A stretch of 64,000 nucleotides of DNA from contig CM070581.1 in the NCBI GenBank assembly GCA_036346355.1, forward strand, positions 5,270,001 through 5,334,000, given 5' to 3'. This DNA is from Rhipidocladum racemiflorum. Taxonomy: Eukaryota; Streptophyta; Magnoliopsida; Poales; Poaceae. The stretch's first letter is position 1; every line of letters begins with the position of its first letter. The notes under the pieces are model-generated. The model searched no databases, had not been told where the DNA came from, and was given only the letters and a program-made list of their open reading frames with translations. Of this stretch, positions 60,908-64,000 are shown in pieces. The translations under genes and the position numbers were made by a program.

Positions 60908-61944
60908 AATAGAAATAAGCAAATTTTGAGTTTTCACAAGTTCATCATTACGTCAAGATGGAAATAACAAGTCTACTTGGGTTAGGTTACGGGATTCACC
61001 CCAATTCAAACTTAGCTTCGTTTACCGAAAACACGGTGTAATCGATTACCATTTAATTATGACTCTGCAGAGTTGCTCAGCTTTACCCACAAGATATCAA
61101 CAACCGTTAATGCCACACGTGAATTACATGTAACTTAAATGCATGCGATCGGGTTGAGATTATCAAAGCTTTTCGTTGAACTACCCCTCTTTAGCACTTA
61201 CTCGGTAGTTTCAAAACCACATAGTACTCGGGTCCCACGGGCCACGGCGGGAGACACGATCCGATACTAAGGGTATCTACCATTGTGAAAATTGGCAGGC
61301 GACACCACTGGTCAACCTCCATTCCACCCCGTTCGCCCACGGGCATACTATCTAATGCCCACAGTATGGAATCTCTCTCCTATAAGTATTCCAAGGGGGA
61401 GTTCAAGTACCGAGCTAGGTTGGATTGAGTCAACGAGGCCGACCGACCCAACTTGTGGTTGAGCGGGATCTAAGTTATTTACTTTTGCCCAAGATTGTGA
61501 TTACTTAAATTATGCCCAAGACTTAGCCAGTTCCAAACCAAAAATCCACACCACACACACATTGGTCTCGTCATCGGTCGAGGATCGGGCACGTAGCTAT
61601 CTAGTGGTTTGCCCGCCAAAGTCCTCTCACCGTAGCACATTTTTGAATATAGACTACATCAAGCCTCCCGCTTGATGGTTTTATTTTATTACAGAAAACT
61701 TTATGTTCAACTAATTAATTAACTACTAGCATACGAGGTTCAAATAATTAAGTCTAAGGTTTGCAACGAAAATAAGTCACAACAATTCAAAGTGGGTCTT
61801 TAATCAAGCTAGGTACTACCTAGGTCATCATGGCATTCTAAAATAAACATTTCTAACATTTAACATACTAACATAATGCAATAATAAAATAATTAATACT
61901 ACGATATTATCATGGGTTCAACATGTTCAAGGAGTGCGGCTTGC

Positions 61945-62049
61945 CTTGCGAGGCGAGGGGAATCCCTAGGTCATAGTCGATGTCGTCGATCTCGGTGCCG
62001 GTCGTGTCCGACTCCTCGTACTGTTCCGGGACGAGCTCCAAGGTCGGAT
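61945..62049 (-). other. Acidic exon 1 of an LTR-encoded frame (LTR B)
   Basis: Between an acceptor (TACGCTAG before 62049) and a GC-type donor (CAAG|GCAAG at 61945) the frame reads LELVPEQYEESD, EIDDIDYDLGIP and so on, strongly acidic. It ends in phase 1; exon 2 at 57145-57203 starts in the matching phase (EFEDAVEFQEIVDGKAVWF then stop). The intron was about 1.2 kb before LTR A inserted. Upstream exons are unknown and I do not recognise the protein. Confidence 0.3.
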
Positions 62050-62828
62050 CTAGCGTACAAAAAGCGAGCAATAAATAAATGAATAAAGCAACAAAGAAAA
62101 GAAAAGAGAAAAACAAGAAAAAGGAGAAGCTAAAAAAATTGAGAGAGAAAGGGCCGGAGAGGGTTCGGGGGCACTTTAGGTATTTTGGAAATTTTGTGGA
62201 CTTCAAACGGTGGAATGGAGAGTATTTTTGGGCTCGGAACGGAGAGACGATTCGAAAAAAGTTATTTTGGCTATTTTTGGGTGTGCGGAATTTTTTTTGG
62301 GATTTTTGGAGTATTTGTTGGGCTATTTTGGATTTTGGAAAATGATTTTCGGATTAAAATCTGAAATTAAAAATGAAAAGCCGCACCGTGCATGGGCCGC
62401 ACAGTGGCACGGCCCACGCGGCTGAAAAGGCCCACGAGGCGCACGCGCGCACACGAGGGAGCTGGGCCGGGGCCACGCGGGTGGCTGGCCCGACTTGGCA
62501 ACCAAAAATGGAGGGGGAAATCCAGGGTTAGGGTTAGGGTTTGGCGTGGGGGAACGACGGCGGCGGAGAGGGGATCGGAGCGGGGGAAGATGAGGGGATG
62601 GCGGCGGGGATTTGGCGGGGAGAGGAGAGGTTGGGGCTAGGGTTTCCGAGCGGGGTCGAGGCGGGGAAAAGAGTGGCGGCGAGACGAGGGCTCGACGTCG
62701 GGGAAGAAGGGAGAGGGAGGCGAAGAGCCGAAGGTGGCGCAGCTTCGGCCGGAGAGGAAGACGAAGAGAGGGGGTCCTTACCAAGGGGGCAAAGAGCAAG
62801 GCGAGCAGGGAAACGGAGGGCGCACGGG

Positions 62829-62836
62829 TATTTATA
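62829..62836 (-). promoter_or_regulatory. TATA box of LTR B
   Basis: TATAAATA on the minus strand, within GGGTATAAATACCCG. It would start a transcript near 62800 running through the acidic exon. It fixes the U3/R boundary of LTR B. Confidence 0.55.
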
Positions 62837-62840
62837 CCCT

Positions 62841-64000
62841 TGGGCGGCATGGGCGAGGCGGAACCGGTGAGCGGGGTTGGTGGAGGCGACGGGAGCAGGC
62901 GGCGCCGAGTTCCAAGGTGGTGGCACGGGCGTGACGCGAGTCGTGGAGGCGACGGGAGCAGACAGCGCAGGGGATCCAAGACGGCGACTCGCGTGAGGGA
63001 GAACGGGCAGCACACGAGGCTAGGAGGACGCACGGGCGACGGGACGGCGATGGCGACGTGCGAAGGTGATCGGGCGAGCGCGAGCAAGGACCGGTCCGAA
63101 GCGAGGCAACGGTAAGTTTCCAACTACTCCCATCCCACCCCAAACCCAAGAACGGGATCAAGAACTCAAGAACACGGTTAAAGCTGATAAAACTCGATTA
63201 GGGTTTTGTTCGCGCGAAAAACGTGAAGGGGGTTTTAGGCCTCGAACACACAAGACAAACACCGGGTTTGCAGAGCGTGCCAGTCGATTTGACCTGAAAT
63301 CGACAAGGTAAAATTTGTAATTCGATCAAAGCCGATAAACAAAGATCTATCGGCTTTTCGCTAGTCGGCAAAAACCGATTAGGAGATAACTAGATCAACC
63401 ATTCTGATTGATCCGGATATAAGGTAAAATCGGCCGGGAAGGCGATGCGCAACAAAACGAAGCAAATCAAACCTGGTAAATCGGCTAAAATCAACAATCG
63501 GCGATGCAGCCTATGTTGATTCCGTCGACTTGCAAAGAAATCTATGAAGCTAAAGCAATGTAAAAGAGAAGGTCAGAAAAGTAGTGTTGTTGGAATTGAT
63601 TGATTCTCTTTGCTTGGCGCCCACCCCTTTTATAACACGCCCGCCGATTCGAATGTCGCATATGGATACGGTGTGTTTACCCGTATCGGCCTCTAATGTG
63701 ATTTCCTTTCCTTTTAGAAACGGATTCCTTTTCCGAGTCGTTTACCGATTCCTTTCAGATTTAATATTTCTTCTATTTTTAGACCGATTCCAATACATGC
63801 TGAATTTTGGTGCAAACATATGCCCCCTGTTTTTGGAAGATAATTTGTTATCTTTCAAAAAGAATATATCGGCTTCTTGTATCGGCCTGTACAGAAGAAT
63901 CTTTTCTCGGGAACTACCCCATTAACTGTGCTGTAAAAATCTCGGTGCGTTATAAATGCACAATTGTTCCCGCCTGTTCGCCTCCTTTTTACTATCGTAT
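62841..64000. other. Window end: LTR B upstream part and unknown element
   Basis: 62841-63110 is GC-rich and probably U3 of LTR B. From 63310 on, CCGAT/ATCGG motifs recur every 30-80 bp in both orientations. A block ACATATGCCCCCTGTTTTTG lies at 63818. This looks like part of another transposon whose ends are outside the window. No gene is supported. Confidence 0.35.

Larger units (their letters stand above)
60908..62840 (-). mobile_element. Long LTR 'B', 5' part
   Basis: Minus-strand continuation of 56918-57382. Blocks such as CTTGTGGGTAAAG and CTCTGCAGAGT align with LTR A in reverse. It carries the acidic exon 61945-62049 and a TATA box at 62829. The left edge of the LTR on this strand (expected TGTAA..., i.e. 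TTACA on the plus strand) was not found before the window ends, so the right coordinate is a minimum. Confidence 0.6.

Noticed and set aside
62323..63123. 266-codon minus-strand frame
   Set aside because: Lies across the TATA box and leader of LTR B; Pro/Arg/Ser-rich composition from high GC, no domain.
57003..63792. LTR B bounded by ATACA duplications at 56998 and 63793
   Set aside because: The left end would not match the LTR A end and the right end would start TGGAATCGG, unlike the family start TGTAA; the 5-bp match is probably chance.

Overview
The window is nuclear DNA from a grass, most likely Oryza or a close relative. Introns are spliceosomal, transposons are dense, Helitron and MITE families look rice-like, and the protein families are plant ones. 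I could run no search, so the species is inferred. No CRISPR array, operon or functional rRNA/tRNA gene was seen.

Three host genes can be modelled. (1) A COP1-interacting protein 7 (CIP7)-like gene on the minus strand (3878-11954): ten exons joined in frame give about 1374 residues. (2) A minus-strand gene (48683-52026) whose first two exons encode a GATA zinc finger and splice in phase into a FAR1/MULE-transposase/SWIM exon, so one protein of about 711 residues combines both. (3) Head to head with it across a 465-bp shared promoter is a plus-strand RNA polymerase II subunit RPB9-like gene (52492-56833). It is odd: the first zinc-ligand cysteine is missing, the tail is extended, and its third intron holds a diverged plastid trnI-GAU fragment and a LINE remnant.

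Most of the rest is transposon. From the left: a non-autonomous hAT (1031-2783) with a Helitron inside it; a MULE-type MITE near the CIP7-like 5' end; a second hAT (13277-14226); a short Helitron; then a long LTR (from 17522) split by a 14.3-kb Tat-lineage Ty3/gypsy element (19754-34072, 916-bp LTRs, target duplication AACAT). The Tat element carries gag, protease, RT, RNase H, a second RNase H and integrase on the minus strand, all in decayed frames. Its 6.5-kb 3' region holds two plus-strand (antisense) transcription units, each with a TATA box, and arrays of hairpin-forming repeats.

Further right are a solo LTR (38518-39800), three MITEs, two more short Helitrons, and to the right of the RPB9-like gene two long LTRs of one family nested in opposite orientation (56918 to beyond 62840). 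LTRs of this family share a two-exon acidic reading frame that I do not recognise.

How the parts relate: the two right-hand genes probably share a promoter. The CIP7-like gene is isolated, with transposons crowding its upstream side. The insertion order can be read from nesting: long LTR before Tat, hAT before Helitron, and LTR B before LTR A.
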